10,980 nt of DNA, taken from contig CAADWC010000302.1 in assembly GCA_900752625.1 (NCBI GenBank), positions 1-10,980 of the forward strand, read 5' to 3'. Made by a program: the position numbers and the translations under genes. Position 1 is the stretch's first letter; each line of letters begins with the position of its first letter. Under the pieces are notes generated by a model. The model was not told the DNA's origin and searched no databases. It worked only from the letters and a program-made list of their open reading frames with translations. Of this stretch, positions 1 through 6,634 are shown one piece after another. The stretch comes from Oscillospiraceae bacterium (GTDB lineage Bacteria > Bacillota > Clostridia > Oscillospirales > Ruminococcaceae).

Positions 1-20
1 GAAGGCCGGGGATTTTTTAT
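1..20 (+). terminator. Possible 3' half of an intrinsic terminator at window edge
   Basis: A G/C-rich arm (GGCCGGGG, positions 4-11) is followed directly by ATTTTTTAT. This is the shape of the 3' arm and T run of a rho-independent terminator read on the plus strand. The matching 5' arm would lie outside the window, so the hairpin cannot be confirmed. Read on the minus strand, the same bases are an A run leading into a G/C-rich arm, so the element could be bidirectional and also end spoVAC transcription. Most likely it separates spoVAC from a convergent gene to the left. Confidence 0.3.
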
Positions 21-87
21 GCTATTTTATATGCAAATTCTGAGGACTCTGGGTTGAAACGAAAGCGTGCTAAGAAACCCGAAAAGG

Positions 88-534
88 TTATCTGAAGAAA
101 ATATAGTAAATAAGTCCGTAAATAACGCTGGCTAAAGTTCCGTAAAGTATTACCGGGCCGGAGATAATAAATATCTTTGCACCCAGACCGAGAACAAGCC
201 CTTCAGTTTTGAACTCTATAGCAGGGGCGACTACTGAGTTTGCAAAGCCGGTAATCGGCACAAGAGTTCCCGCTCCGCCGTGCTTGGCTATCCTGTCGTA
301 GAGTCCGAAGCCGGTAAGTATTGCGGAAATAAGGATCAAGGTTATCGAGGTCGCCGTTCCTGCATTTTTTTCGGAAAGTCCGTAGGCAGAGTACATATTC
401 AGCAAAGCCTCTCCCAGCGTGCAGATAAGTCCGCCTATGACGAACGCTTTAGGGATCGTCAGATACCACTTTGTTCCCTCGGACGCTTCCTTGTACATTT
501 GGGAATACTGAGATTTGCTTAACTTTATATCCAT
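88..534 (-). CDS. spoVAC: Stage V sporulation protein AC (SpoVAC)
   Basis: SpoVAC is an inner-membrane component of the SpoVA channel that moves Ca-dipicolinate into the forespore and out at germination. The 148-residue product has a short charged N-terminus and then hydrophobic segments at about residues 28-48, 62-80, 88-108 and 112-146. The family signatures GLICTLGE, YDRIAKHGGAGT, VPITGFANS and the stretch after EFKTEG fit SpoVAC better than the shorter paralogue SpoVAEb. An in-frame GTG at 621 would add 29 basic residues. I prefer the ATG at 534 because AGGA lies 8 bases upstream of it (543-546), the length then matches the usual ~150 residues, and a TATAAT-type -10 sits almost on the GTG. 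No spoVAD start or ribosome binding site is visible in the 87 bases after the stop, so the usual spoVAC-D-E order is not continued at once. The function call is firm; the start is likely. Confidence 0.9.
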   Translation of the reverse strand: MDIKLSKSQYSQMYKEASEGTKWYLTIPKAFVIGGLICTLGEALLNMYSAYGLSEKNAGTATSITLILISAILTGFGLYDRIAKHGGAGTLVPITGFANSVVAPAIEFKTEGLVLGLGAKIFIISGPVILYGTLASVIYGLIYYIFFR

Positions 535-542
535 TTTTGCCG

Positions 543-546
543 TCCT
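543..546 (-). promoter_or_regulatory. Ribosome binding site that decides the spoVAC start
   Basis: AGGA on the minus strand stands 8 bases before the ATG at 534. The alternative GTG at 621 has only an AAGGA about 16 bases away, which is too far for efficient initiation. Confidence 0.6.
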
Positions 547-625
547 GCGCAGTTTTTTCAGACGTGAAACGGAGCTGCGAGGCCATCCTCCAATCCGTAA
601 TTTTGTAAGCTTATTTTTCACGCTG

Positions 626-658
626 ATTATATTGTTTTCCTTTTGCGCCGGAATATAC
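626..658 (-). promoter_or_regulatory. Candidate sporulation-type (sigma-G-like) promoter for spoVAC
   Basis: On the minus strand GTATA (654-658) is followed after 19 bases by CAATATA (within 626-634). This fits the known sigma-G pattern (gHATR, then CATnHTA) with one mismatch and slightly long spacing, as expected for spoVA genes expressed in the forespore. The same -10 also contains a perfect TATAAT, but no TTGACA-like -35 stands at the right distance. Transcription would start at or next to the GTG at 621, which supports translation from 534. The match is by eye in an AT-rich stretch. Confidence 0.35.
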
Positions 659-741
659 GGATCAGTTTAAAATAAAAAATTGCCGTCCTTTTGCACAAAT
701 ATACAATTTAAATTTTATGCAATAATAAGATTTTAAAATAA

Positions 742-782
742 ATTATAAATTTTTTCGATTACGGTTGCACATTTGCGTGCAA
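742..782 (-). promoter_or_regulatory. Candidate second promoter with overlapping palindromic operator
   Basis: A perfect 18-base palindrome, TTGCAC-N6-GTGCAA, lies at 765-782. Its left arm occupies the place of a weak -35 (GTGCAA on the minus strand) 17 bases before a perfect TATAAT (742-747). This geometry is typical of a repressor site over a promoter. It would give a ~115 nt leader before position 621, in which I see no other clear element. The palindrome could instead form a small RNA hairpin. Apart from these two promoter candidates, the 535-832 gap is AT-rich and holds no gene I can support. Confidence 0.3.
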
Positions 783-832
783 CTTCCGCCCCTTTTTTGC
801 CTGTAAGTGAAGGGAGCTGATTAATGTTTAAT

Positions 833-865
833 ACAAAAATGCCATAGGGAAAAGTACCCTACGGC
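833..865 (-). terminator. Intrinsic terminator of the six-gene operon
   Basis: On the minus strand the RNA forms a 9-bp stem (GCCGUAGGG with CCCUAUGGC, one G-U pair) around a 7-base loop. AUUUUUGU follows directly. It starts 12 bases after the stop codon of the epimerase gene and cleanly separates the operon from spoVAC. Confidence 0.85.
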
Positions 866-877
866 AATGCTGTGATT

Positions 878-1561
878 TTATAAGGTCATGTGTTTTCTCT
901 TCTCGGCGATCCTTTCATCCACACCGTCAAGAGAGGGCTTGATGATGCTGGAGGTTCCCGCCACGAAGATCCGTGATCCCGCCTTATAAGCCAGACGGAC
1001 GTTTTCGTTTGACATATTGCCGTCCGATTCGATGACAACGTCCTGTCTGCCTCTTTCGTCAAGAAAGCTTCTTACCCTTTTTACCTTTTCAAGAGTGCTC
1101 GGAATAAGCTTCTGTCCCGCAAAGCCCGGGTTAACGCTCATAACCAGAACACCGTCCAGATAATCCAGCACTTCTTCGATCACGCATATGGGAGTACCGG
1201 GATTAAGCGCGAGAATAGGCTTTGCTCCAAGGCTTTTGATATACTGCATACACTTGTCAATGTGCTTTGTGGACTCATAATGCACTGCGACGTAGTCGTT
1301 TTCCCGTATATCGTACCACTTCATTTTTTCCTCCGGATCCATAACCATAAAGTGAAAATCAAAGGGTATTTTCGTGAGCTTTCTCAGCTGCTTGACATAA
1401 TCGGTACCCAGTGTTATATTAGGCACAAATTCTCCGTCCATAACGTCTATGTGAAGAAGCTCTATATTGTTTTTTTCAAAAGCCGCAAGATAATCCAGGG
1501 TCTGGTCAATGCTTACGCACATCATTGAGACCGAGATCATTCCCTTTTGTGGTGAATCCAT
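878..1561 (-). CDS. Ribulose-phosphate 3-epimerase family protein, AlsE-like
   Basis: A 227-residue TIM-barrel epimerase expected to invert C3 of a ketose phosphate. The metal and catalytic residues of the family are present: His37 and Asp39 in LHIDVMDGEFVPN, His70 in FHFMV and Asp180 in SDGN. Phosphate-binding regions are NPGFAGQ (144-150) and VAGTSS (200-205). It departs from housekeeping Rpe in three places: PSILSADF is replaced by VSMMCVSI, PGFGGQ by PGFAGQ and DGG by DGN. E. coli AlsE, as I recall it, differs in the same three places, so the substrate may be a pentulose-5-phosphate or a hexulose-6-phosphate. The ATG at 1561 has AAAGGA 9 bases upstream; the TTG at 1570 has no usable site. 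It is the last gene of the operon, 5 bases after the polymerase. It probably supplies a ketose phosphate to the dehydrogenase. The family call is strong; the exact substrate is open. Confidence 0.85.
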   Translation of the reverse strand: MDSPQKGMISVSMMCVSIDQTLDYLAAFEKNNIELLHIDVMDGEFVPNITLGTDYVKQLRKLTKIPFDFHFMVMDPEEKMKWYDIRENDYVAVHYESTKHIDKCMQYIKSLGAKPILALNPGTPICVIEEVLDYLDGVLVMSVNPGFAGQKLIPSTLEKVKRVRSFLDERGRQDVVIESDGNMSNENVRLAYKAGSRIFVAGTSSIIKPSLDGVDERIAEKRKHMTL

Positions 1562-1566
1562 ACAAA

Positions 1567-3441
1567 TCAATCCTTTCCTATATCGCTATCCGCAGGGGGA
1601 AGCCCCATGATAAGCTGGTCGATTACTCTGTCGGTGGCTTTTCCGTCTGTATAGGTGAAATTTTTCTTTATAAAGCTGTCCATCTTGTGGAACTGATAGT
1701 CCTGGTTTTTAAGAGCTTCCATAAGTTCGTCAAAGGAATGGACGATCTTTCCGGGAACAAGTTCCTCATAAGGCTCATAGAAATCTCTGGTCGCCTCATA
1801 GTATTTCTGGTCAAATGCGAAAAAGAGCATAGGCTTTTTAAGCAGCGACATTTCGTATATAATGGACGAATAATCGGTAATGAGAACGTCTACGATAAAA
1901 AGGATGTCGTTTACCTCACGGTAATCCGACGCGTCTATAATAATATCGGAATATTTAGGCGGAATCTCAACTCGTCTTGTAACAAAGGGATGAAGCTTTA
2001 TAATAAGAACCGAATTTGTCTGCCGCAGAAATTTTCCCCATACGTCCAGATCGAACCGGTCGAAAGGAAAATATGCGTTTTCGGCATTTTCGCCTCTGAA
2101 CGTCGGAGCATAAAGATAAACCTTAGACGCATTTTTACAGGCGGGAAATTCCTCCAGCATCATTAAACGGGTATTCTTTTTGTACTCCTCGTCAAAGAAA
2201 ATATCCGTTCTTGGAATACCGACGGGATAAAACTTGCTTTCGTCTATTCCAAAACCCTCGGCGTGGTGCTTTGCCGAGTGATATGAGCTTACCGGAACGT
2301 GGGTGTAGCATTTGTGAACCCTTGTATTAAACGGCGGAGCGCCCGGCTTTCCCAGTCTTTCAAAACCAAGAGACTTAAAAGCTCCGCAGGCGTGCCATAC
2401 CTGAAGCACCTTGACGTTGGGGGGATAATCCACCTTGTAAATCTCCGGATAGTAATCGTCTATGATGATTATATCAGAGGTGGCAAGATACCAGGTGAAT
2501 CTCAGCATTTTAAAGCTGTTGCGCTTTATGTTGATGCTTTCCTTAAAGTCAAAGCGGAATTTGTATTTCTTATCAAGTCCCCGCTCTATCATTCTGTCGT
2601 AGATAAACTTTTCGTTTCCGCCGATTTCAGCCCTTGAGCCGGAGGCAAACAGGATAATGTTGCCCTTTTTCTTTGCAAACTTGGTAAAGAACTTAAAAGA
2701 CGCCTTGTATAAAAACAGATTGAGGGCGTTGTAGTCCTTGACGATTCTGTTTTTCCGCTCTTTCCACTTCTTTTTGATGCGCCTGAAAAGAGTCTGAGGC
2801 GGACCGGGCTCTTTGTACTCCACCTTCACGGAATACTCCATGGTGTCCATATCAGTGGTGGAATCGCAGTAGAAAAGATTGCCCGCGCTTCTTCTCAGCC
2901 TGAAATTAAGAGGATTATCCTTCTGTTTGTTTAATTCACACTCAAAGTCGGGAGAGATAAACGCAGGATATTCCCTTGTCAACTCCTGCTTTTCCAAAAC
3001 GTTTCCGTTTTGATCGTAGGTTATGCGGTAGACCGTGCCCGAACGGACGGCGATTTCTGAGTTGGGGTCGTTGGCGGTTTCGGGGGAAAATTCAGCCTCC
3101 ATGCCGTCGTATTTCCTGAAAAGCACCAGAAAGTAATTGCCCGTCTGAATAGGTTTTTCGTGGTTTACGCTCATGATGTTGAAGGTGAGATGAAAGCGGT
3201 TTCCATCCATATCAAAATGCTGAGGGTAAAACACCAGTTTCCTGTCCTTGGTGACAAATCTGGCAGATATGCCGTCACTGCTTTCAAAGCCTTTAAGCTC
3301 CCCCTCGATGTGCATAATAACACGCTTAAACTCGATATTAGTCAGCAAAGCGTACTTTTTGCCTAAGCGTTCCTGCTCATCTACGGCTTTTTTTCGGTCC
3401 TCATAAAATTCAAGCTGCTCTTGTGTAAGCAAAGTATCCAT
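1567..3441 (-). CDS. CDP-alditol poly(alditol-phosphate) transferase, TarF/TarL/TagF family
   Basis: A 624-residue polymerase of the CDP-glycerol:poly(glycerophosphate) glycerophosphotransferase family, which adds alditol-phosphate units from a CDP-alditol to a membrane-linked acceptor at the cytoplasmic face. Residues ~33-215 form a beta-rich N-terminal domain of the kind seen before the catalytic domain in S. aureus TarL. A basic linker (218-231) follows, then the GT-B catalytic region (~240-615). Visible motifs are QVWHACGAFKSLG with His350, PVGIPRTDIFF (406-416), LYAPTFRG (443-450), IKLHPF with His484 and ITDYSSIIYE (521-530). His350 and His484 correspond to the two catalytic histidines of TagF. 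The AAGGA stands about 16 bases from the ATG, a long spacing, so translation may depend on coupling with the dehydrogenase that ends 24 bases upstream. Which alditol is used cannot be read from the sequence. No transmembrane helix is apparent; the linker may bind the membrane surface. Confidence 0.88.
   Translation of the reverse strand: MDTLLTQEQLEFYEDRKKAVDEQERLGKKYALLTNIEFKRVIMHIEGELKGFESSDGISARFVTKDRKLVFYPQHFDMDGNRFHLTFNIMSVNHEKPIQTGNYFLVLFRKYDGMEAEFSPETANDPNSEIAVRSGTVYRITYDQNGNVLEKQELTREYPAFISPDFECELNKQKDNPLNFRLRRSAGNLFYCDSTTDMDTMEYSVKVEYKEPGPPQTLFRRIKKKWKERKNRIVKDYNALNLFLYKASFKFFTKFAKKKGNIILFASGSRAEIGGNEKFIYDRMIERGLDKKYKFRFDFKESINIKRNSFKMLRFTWYLATSDIIIIDDYYPEIYKVDYPPNVKVLQVWHACGAFKSLGFERLGKPGAPPFNTRVHKCYTHVPVSSYHSAKHHAEGFGIDESKFYPVGIPRTDIFFDEEYKKNTRLMMLEEFPACKNASKVYLYAPTFRGENAENAYFPFDRFDLDVWGKFLRQTNSVLIIKLHPFVTRRVEIPPKYSDIIIDASDYREVNDILFIVDVLITDYSSIIYEMSLLKKPMLFFAFDQKYYEATRDFYEPYEELVPGKIVHSFDELMEALKNQDYQFHKMDSFIKKNFTYTDGKATDRVIDQLIMGLPPADSDIGKD
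1571..1576 (-). promoter_or_regulatory. Ribosome binding site of the epimerase gene
   Basis: AAAGGA on the minus strand lies inside the last codons of the upstream polymerase gene, 9 bases before the ATG at 1561. This placement implies translational coupling and rules in the ATG over the TTG that abuts the site. Confidence 0.6.
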
Positions 3442-3465
3442 ATATTAAATCACTTTTTCCTTAAT

Positions 3466-4536
3466 TTAATCAAAAGTAAACATAACCTTGACGGTAAATT
3501 CATCGGGGTTTTTAAGCGCCGCAAAAGCTTCCTCCTGTCTCGAAATGGGGAAGGTGTGGGTAATAAGCTCCCTTACGTTAAGTTCGCCGCTTTCAAAAAT
3601 TTCAAGGGCTTTTGCCCAGTCGTTTACTCTGCTGTTGTAGCTGGAATTCCACGAGCCTGCCACAGTTATTTGTTTTCTCAGTATGGACCAGTAAACGTCC
3701 TTTGGCAAAGCAAGGTCGCTTGCGGGATTTCCCACCAGCACAATTCTTCCCAGTGCGCCGGTGGCACGGATTGCGTTTTCAATGGCTTCGTTTGTCCCTA
3801 CCGCTTCAAAGCATACGTCCGCTCCGTCGCTTCCGGTTATTCTTCTTATGGCATCGGGAATAGGCTCGTCCTTGGGATTTACCGTTTCAAAGCCCAGTTT
3901 TTTTGCATACTCAAGCTTGTTCTGTGAGCGTCCGCAGATTATGACCTTTCCTGTTTTGGTGGCTTTTTTGGCAAAGGAACCGATAAGGAAGCCTATTGTT
4001 CCCGTACCGATTATCATTACATTCTGCCCCTCTTTTATCTGACCGATGTCTACAGCGTGAAGACTTACCGCCGCCGGCTCGCACAACGCCGCAACCTCGT
4101 AGGAAAGGTTGTCGTTGAAGGGCACAAGATTCCATACAGGAGCTACCAGATATTCGGCGTAAGCACCGTCGCAGCGGGAACCGAAATAGCTGTACCCCGA
4201 GCACTGAGCGTATTCCTCAAGACCGCACGCCTTGCAGTGACCACAGGGCAGCAGCGGGAAAACGCAGGTCTTTCTGCCCAGCAGCGATTGGTCCACACCG
4301 TCGCCGATTGCAACAATCTGTCCCGAAAACTCGTGACCGGGAATGGTGGGGAAGTGATATGTTCCCGTAACAAAAATTCTGGGAATGTCGCTGGAGCATA
4401 TTCCGCAGGCTTTTATTTTAACTAAAACAGTACCCTCAGTAAGCTCTGGGACATCAACGGTTTCAAGCCGCAGGTCGCCCACTCCCTCCAGAACGAGAGC
4501 CTCCATTTTACTTGGAATTTCAATTAAGCTTTTCAT
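3466..4536 (-). CDS. Zinc-dependent medium-chain dehydrogenase, GatD-like, probable ketose-phosphate reductase
   Basis: A 356-residue MDR-family alcohol dehydrogenase. Catalytic zinc ligands are Cys47, His68, Glu69 and Glu153 (CEPAAVSLH). A complete structural-zinc set has the pattern C-X2-C-X2-C-X7-C (98, 101, 104, 112). The Rossmann motif GTGTIG lies at 177-182. The phrases SSDIPRIF, PGHEFSG, PLLPC, GSRCDGAYAEY and LRKQITVAGSWN match galactitol-1-phosphate 5-dehydrogenase (GatD) closely. The end of the second Rossmann strand reads CGRSQNK (201-207), with no Asp or Glu where NAD enzymes have one, which points to NADP(H) and to the reductive direction. AAAGGA stands 9 bases before the ATG at 4536. 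It sits between the cytidylyltransferase (44 bases upstream) and the polymerase (24 bases downstream), so it most likely makes the alditol phosphate that is activated with CTP. TarJ, the ribulose-5-phosphate reductase, has the analogous role but looks less similar. The substrate is inferred. Confidence 0.87.
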   Translation of the reverse strand: MKSLIEIPSKMEALVLEGVGDLRLETVDVPELTEGTVLVKIKACGICSSDIPRIFVTGTYHFPTIPGHEFSGQIVAIGDGVDQSLLGRKTCVFPLLPCGHCKACGLEEYAQCSGYSYFGSRCDGAYAEYLVAPVWNLVPFNDNLSYEVAALCEPAAVSLHAVDIGQIKEGQNVMIIGTGTIGFLIGSFAKKATKTGKVIICGRSQNKLEYAKKLGFETVNPKDEPIPDAIRRITGSDGADVCFEAVGTNEAIENAIRATGALGRIVLVGNPASDLALPKDVYWSILRKQITVAGSWNSSYNSRVNDWAKALEIFESGELNVRELITHTFPISRQEEAFAALKNPDEFTVKVMFTFD

Positions 4537-4580
4537 AAAAAAGAGTCCTTTCCGTCAGTAAGAATCACAAAAATCAGGTG

Positions 4581-5288
4581 CTAATCCTTTGCGCCCAGCA
4601 GATGCTTAACCATCACAAGGTCGCTGTCTGTGGTGATTTTAAAGTTAATTGCGTCCCCTTCGATTATATAGATAGGCTGGTTGTTGAAGGTGCAAATTTG
4701 GGAGGTGCCGGTGATGATTTTTTTCTGCTCCTCTGTCAGGTTGTTTTTCATATCAATAAAATGCTTTAATCTGAAGCTGTCAGGAGCTTGTCCGCTGAAA
4801 AGCTCGCTTCGCTTTGGAATGTCGTCAACAATATCTCCGCTTTTTGAATGAAGTATGGTATCGGCACAGGGAAGTCCGCATACGCACGCTCCGTACTCAG
4901 CGGCGCAGTCAATGCTGTCGTTGAGAATCTTTTCGGTAACAAAAGGTCTTACTGCGTCGTGGATAACTATAACGTCATCGTCTCTCAAACCGTTGTCCGA
5001 AACGATAGCATTGGTAACATTGTTTATGGAGTCGATGCGTTCTTGTCCGCCTTGGATTATTCTTACCTTTTCCTTTTGGGGAACGTTATCCTCCACCTGT
5101 TTTTTTAGGTAATCTATATAGTCCTCTCTTACAGCGATATAGATGTAGTCAAACCGCTCAACCTTAAGCATATTTTTCAGCGTGTAAATTATAATTGGCT
5201 GACCGTTTATTTCAATAAACTGCTTTGGTATTGCCGAGGTTTTGATTCGTGTGCCCGAACCTCCCGCAAGCATTGCTCCGTATATCAT
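4581..5288 (-). CDS. tarI: Alditol-phosphate cytidylyltransferase, TarI/IspD family
   Basis: A 235-residue nucleotidyltransferase that joins CTP to a sugar-alcohol phosphate and releases pyrophosphate. Full-length family signatures are visible: AGGSGTR (8-14) with the catalytic-site Arg14, PKQF with Lys22, VIHDAVRPF (108-116), SGQAPDSF (165-172) and NFKITTDSDL (215-224). The wording of the last two, and EYGA (131-134), follow TarI (ribitol-5-phosphate cytidylyltransferase) more than IspD of the isoprenoid pathway. The neighbourhood, a ketose-phosphate reductase and TagF-type polymerases, strongly favours a polymer precursor over isoprenoid synthesis. GGAG lies 10 bases before the ATG; the pyruvyl transferase gene ends 22 bases upstream. 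The product is a CDP-alditol, but the alditol could be ribitol, arabinitol, xylitol or a hexitol. A housekeeping IspD role cannot be excluded from this window alone. Confidence 0.85.
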   Translation of the reverse strand: MIYGAMLAGGSGTRIKTSAIPKQFIEINGQPIIIYTLKNMLKVERFDYIYIAVREDYIDYLKKQVEDNVPQKEKVRIIQGGQERIDSINNVTNAIVSDNGLRDDDVIVIHDAVRPFVTEKILNDSIDCAAEYGACVCGLPCADTILHSKSGDIVDDIPKRSELFSGQAPDSFRLKHFIDMKNNLTEEQKKIITGTSQICTFNNQPIYIIEGDAINFKITTDSDLVMVKHLLGAKD

Positions 5289-5310
5289 TGGGCAAAATCT
5301 CCGTTCATAT

Positions 5311-6615
5311 TCAAAGTTTTATCTTTTTGTTGTCACTTAAAAATGCGTTTCTCAGCTTTATTGTGGTCTTTACGGGACGGCAGTTGAGAATTTTCACATA
5401 TCTGTCGTTTGCCGCCTTAAGCTTTGAGTTGTCAGCTTCAAGCTGTGATTTGTCCCCTTTCAGGGTGTCTGCCTGCTTTTTCAGCGATGTAATTTCTTTC
5501 TTAAGCGACGCAATTTCACCGTCAAGAGTCTCCCGCTCCTTTTTGAAGCGTTCTTCGCTGTTCTCCAGCTGAGTGTTAAGCTTTTTGATGGTCTGGAAAT
5601 CCTTGCGGGTGTACATAAGCCAGTCGTACATAACGCTTTTCATTGTGTCGTGCCGCCACTTCATTATTTCCTCGTCGGAATATTTCAGGCGATTGAAATC
5701 GTCACAGCTTCCGTCAGCGTCTTTGTACTTTTCAACAAACTCCTCAACGGTTCTGATAAGCTGATTTCTGGTTTCAATGTGCTTGCCGTTATTTGGCGGC
5801 GGATTGGCAATATCATATCCGCAGCTGTCATCTAGAAAAGCCTCTCGCTTGCAGTTGTGTATCCAGTCGAAATAAGGCTCAAAACGGCTGGTGGCGGCAG
5901 GTTTTCTGCTGTTTATAAGCAGCACCGGCACCTCCATGGCAAGACAGGGCAAAGCGCAGTGAAGCCGTCTTGTGATGACGCATTTTGCGTTCTGATATAT
6001 AGTAAGCAGATCGGTAACGGCTTTTTTACGCTCCTCCCACGTTGCATCGGAATTGCGGTAATCCTTGTAATGCTTCACTACTTTTACAGCTATGCCGGTG
6101 CCTTTGAGAAGTTCCTTTGCATGGTCGATAAGGTCCTTGCCGATGTCCACAATGCAGATGTATTCCTGCTCAGGCTTTTTAATGGGCATTTTAGGCAGAG
6201 TAAGAGTAATGCAGCCGGAAAAATAGCTGTCTATTCCAATATCCTTAAAGGTGTTTAGAGTAAACAAATCCCTGCACCCTATAGGTCCGTAGACGTTGAG
6301 ATATTCGCCGCCTATGCCGTGAAGAAATTCCGTCTTGATGGGTGAACCGTCCTGCTGTGCTACCTGATGATCCGCCCAGTGCATTCCCACATACAACGGA
6401 ACAATGTATTTTGACGGCGGCCAGTTCCATTTTGACCACATATACCATGCGCTCATTACGACAGCAACCGGCTTCCCATCCTCCGTCTTAAAGGTATCCA
6501 TAGTTTCTCTGTCGAGAAAATAATCAACCGACGGAAGCAGATTAGCTGCAGCAAACGACTGAATATCGTCGCCTATATTCTGAGTGTTTTTGTGCATTAA
6601 TATACCAAACTTCAT
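5311..6615 (-). CDS. Polysaccharide pyruvyl transferase family protein with C-terminal leucine-zipper tail
   Basis: A 434-residue protein. Residues 1 to about 300 look like the polysaccharide pyruvyl transferase family (CsaB/WcaK type), which transfers pyruvate from phosphoenolpyruvate to surface-glycan sugars as a ketal. Evidence is the N-terminal MKFGILMHKN then NIGDDIQSFAA (13-23), GPIGCRDLFTL (110-120), the FSGC strand (132-135) and ITRRLHCALPCLAMEVPVLLI (214-234) with its R-H-x-A core. Residues ~345-410 are a coiled coil with leucines exactly every seven residues (364, 371, 378, 385, 392, 399). A basic tail, PVKTTIKLR, follows. GGAGG stands 6 bases before the ATG. A 114-base gap holding inverted repeats separates it from the upstream transferase. 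It probably decorates the polymer built by its neighbours. Family members in such clusters are seldom tested, so pyruvylation is inferred; another glycan-modifying activity is possible. Confidence 0.72.
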   Translation of the reverse strand: MKFGILMHKNTQNIGDDIQSFAAANLLPSVDYFLDRETMDTFKTEDGKPVAVVMSAWYMWSKWNWPPSKYIVPLYVGMHWADHQVAQQDGSPIKTEFLHGIGGEYLNVYGPIGCRDLFTLNTFKDIGIDSYFSGCITLTLPKMPIKKPEQEYICIVDIGKDLIDHAKELLKGTGIAVKVVKHYKDYRNSDATWEERKKAVTDLLTIYQNAKCVITRRLHCALPCLAMEVPVLLINSRKPAATSRFEPYFDWIHNCKREAFLDDSCGYDIANPPPNNGKHIETRNQLIRTVEEFVEKYKDADGSCDDFNRLKYSDEEIMKWRHDTMKSVMYDWLMYTRKDFQTIKKLNTQLENSEERFKKERETLDGEIASLKKEITSLKKQADTLKGDKSQLEADNSKLKAANDRYVKILNCRPVKTTIKLRNAFLSDNKKIKL

Positions 6616-6634
6616 AAAAAACCTCCAAGTACAA

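Noticed and set aside
50..80. GGGTT/AACCC inverted repeat after spoVAC as its terminator
   Set aside because: The stem has five base pairs with a loop of about 20 bases and no U run.
1568..1570. TTG as start of the epimerase
   Set aside because: The AAAGGA site directly abuts this codon, leaving no spacing; the ATG at 1561 has 9-base spacing.
1525..2166. Plus-strand open frame of 213 codons
   Set aside because: It lies wholly opposite the long polymerase, and its product shows no family motifs. The minus-strand frame has clear domain motifs, so this is an antisense shadow.
3421..3927. Plus-strand open frame of 168 codons opposite the dehydrogenase
   Set aside because: It has no recognisable domain, and the opposite strand has an intact zinc dehydrogenase with all ligands.
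4581..5288. Housekeeping IspD of the isoprenoid pathway
   Set aside because: TarI-like wording at GQAPDSF and NFKITT, together with polymerase and reductase neighbours, makes the polymer role more likely. It is not fully excluded.
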